In this document: positions 62,947-64,000 of the stretch, one piece after another
How the letters are laid out: every line of letters starts with the position of its first letter
Position numbering within the stretch: the stretch's first letter is position 1
NCBI RefSeq assembly: GCF_028657195.3
Contig: NZ_JANCPR020000004.1
Span: 186,001-250,000, forward strand
Origin: Streptomyces iconiensis
Lineage (GTDB): Bacteria; Actinomycetota; Actinomycetes; Streptomycetales; Streptomycetaceae
Reading direction: 5' to 3'
DNA: 64,000 nucleotides
The notes under the pieces: model-generated
What the model was told of the DNA's origin: nothing
Database searches by the model: none
What the model saw: the letters and a program-made list of their open reading frames with translations, nothing else
Translations under genes and position numbers: made by a program

Positions 62947-63882
62947 ATGTCCGCCGCGGACGAGGGGTCTGCACGCGCGTCGGAGCGAGGCTCGGTGGTA
63001 CTCGACCTCCAGGGCCGTACGGAGAACCCGGTGGCCGCGCAGCGGGTGCTCGGCAGCTACCTGCGTGACCTGCGGCAGCGGCACGGACTGACGATCCGCG
63101 AGGTCAAGGAGAGGGGCGCCCTCGCCGCCTCCGTCTCGAAGATCAGCAGGCTGGAGTGCGGCATCGTGCCCGCCAGCGAGCGCGATGTCTACGACCTGCT
63201 CCACTTCTACGGCGTGCGGGATCAGGAGACCCTGGCCGGCATCCACGACCTGCTGCGGCAGGCACGGGGCAGCGCGTGGTGGCAGCCGTACAAGGACGTC
63301 ATGCCCGACTGGCTGGTGCGCCTGATCAGCATGGAGGCCCAGGCGCAGGTCATCCGCACCTACGAGACCCACGCCGTGCCCGGCCTGCTGCAAACCCCCG
63401 GATATGCCGCCGCGTTGGTGCGCGCCGGTCTGCCCGAGGCGAACGAGGACGAGCTGCGCCAGCGTGTGGAGCTGCGGATGCGCCGCCAGGAACTGCTCTG
63501 CGCTGCGGACGCTCCCCGCGTCCTGGCCGTACTGGACCAGAGCGTGCTGATGCGCAGGTTCGGGAGCCCGGACGTGATGCGCGAACAGATGCGGCACCTG
63601 CGTGACCTGGCCGACAGGGACGGCGTGAACATCCGTGTGGTGCGCCTGGACTCGGGCGTCGTCGCACCGCCCTCCGCCTTCACCTACATGACGTTCTCGG
63701 CACGCGGGGTCAGCGAGGAGATGGTCTATCTGGAGACGGTCGGCGGCGCCGAATACCGCACCAAGTCCGGTGAGGTGCGGCACTTCCGCAGAAGCATGGA
63801 GCACTTGCAGGGGTACGCCGAGCCCCGCCGCGCGAGCCTGGACCTGCTGGCAACGGCCGAGAAGCGCTTCTCCGTCTCCTGA
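62947..63882 (+). CDS. XRE-family regulator with DUF5753 domain
   Basis: The 311-residue protein has an N-terminal helix-turn-helix (LGSYLRDLRQRHGLTIREVKERGALAASVSKISRLECG). A C-terminal DUF5753 domain follows (LISMEAQAQVIRTYETHAVPGLLQTPGYAAALV, then LDQSVLMRRFGSPDVMREQMRHL). It pairs with the upstream DUF397 gene. Such pairs influence antibiotic production and development in Streptomyces. The neighbouring lasso cluster is a possible target. A tandem duplication spans its stop codon. Confidence 0.93.
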   Translation: MSAADEGSARASERGSVVLDLQGRTENPVAAQRVLGSYLRDLRQRHGLTIREVKERGALAASVSKISRLECGIVPASERDVYDLLHFYGVRDQETLAGIHDLLRQARGSAWWQPYKDVMPDWLVRLISMEAQAQVIRTYETHAVPGLLQTPGYAAALVRAGLPEANEDELRQRVELRMRRQELLCAADAPRVLAVLDQSVLMRRFGSPDVMREQMRHLRDLADRDGVNIRVVRLDSGVVAPPSAFTYMTFSARGVSEEMVYLETVGGAEYRTKSGEVRHFRRSMEHLQGYAEPRRASLDLLATAEKRFSVS

Positions 63883-63911
63883 CACGAGAAGCGCCTCTCC
63901 ACCTCCTGACA
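63858..63911 (+). repeat. 27-bp tandem duplication across the XRE stop codon
   Basis: Units 63858-63884 and 63885-63911 both start CGAGAAGCGC and end CTCCTGACA, with few differences. The first contains the gene's stop and the second repeats it downstream in the same frame, since 27 is a multiple of three. Confidence 0.85.
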
Positions 63912-63939
63912 GACAGCCGGCGCACGTGTCCCCGCCCGA

Positions 63940-63970
63940 GCCAACTCGCCCCCTGCATAAGGGAGTTGGC
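63940..63970 (+). terminator. hairpin downstream of the XRE gene
   Basis: GCCAACTC at 63940-63947 pairs perfectly with GAGTTGGC at 63963-63970, and the CCC and GGG runs inside may extend the stem. It lies 58 bases after the XRE stop and is a likely terminator. Confidence 0.6.
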
Positions 63971-64000
63971 GCGACCGCCTCCGACGGGAGTCACCGCACG

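Overview
The window is about 64 kb of very high-GC actinobacterial chromosome, almost certainly Streptomyces or a close relative. Supporting signs are strong third-position G/C bias, frequent GTG starts with GGAGG-type ribosome sites, a DUF6643-like protein, a TerD-domain protein, a DUF397/XRE regulator pair and a lasso-peptide locus. No rRNA, tRNA, CRISPR array, transposase or integrase was recognised. All family assignments come from reading motifs by eye; no database was searched.

Region 1 (1-25 kb) holds accessory metabolism and housekeeping genes. It starts with an Rv1733c-like membrane protein. Two tandem family 2B encapsulin shell genes with cyclic-nucleotide-binding-like domains follow, with no recognisable cargo gene beside them. 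Next come a phosphoketolase, a divergent GAF-domain regulator, an acetaldehyde-type aldehyde dehydrogenase and a DUF779 gene. A secreted Ig-domain protein and a nitrobindin-like gene lie between the last two. Further genes encode a MOSC protein, a DUF6643-like protein, a double-TerD protein, an HpnB-like glycosyltransferase, a Glu/Asp racemase, and a MacB-like ABC transporter beside a two-component system.

Region 2 (25-45 kb) contains a NUDIX hydrolase and the dhaK-dhaL-dhaM operon. It continues with a small NRPS locus: methyltransferase, VAO-type flavin oxidase, C-A-T NRPS, acyl-CoA-dehydrogenase-like enzyme and A-T NRPS. After that come a secreted tripeptidyl aminopeptidase, an NHL-repeat protein, an MFS exporter, and a glutamate-type ABC importer with no ATPase gene beside it.

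Region 3 (46.5-58 kb) is the most unusual part. A leftward run of genes encodes SbnA-like and SbnB-like enzymes for L-2,3-diaminopropionate (L-Dap). An AurF-type diiron N-oxygenase is translationally coupled between them. Downstream are an ornithine-carbamoyltransferase homologue with an altered substrate loop, an NPPY-type methyltransferase and a short class I LysRS-like protein. An orphan ectoine-hydroxylase-like dioxygenase converges on the run. Upstream in the same direction are a deacetylase/allantoinase-like hydrolase, a HAD phosphatase, an M20 amidohydrolase and a GNAT acetyltransferase. My inference is a pathway that makes L-Dap and then N-oxygenates and/or carbamoylates it; the product is unknown.

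Region 4 (58.7-62.7 kb) is a lasso-peptide cluster: precursor (predicted core GPPVGPMRDRYFRSWHH), cyclase, B2 protease and an ABC ATPase. The usual separate RRE (B1) gene and a complete ABC permease gene are absent. DUF397 and XRE/DUF5753 regulators close the window.
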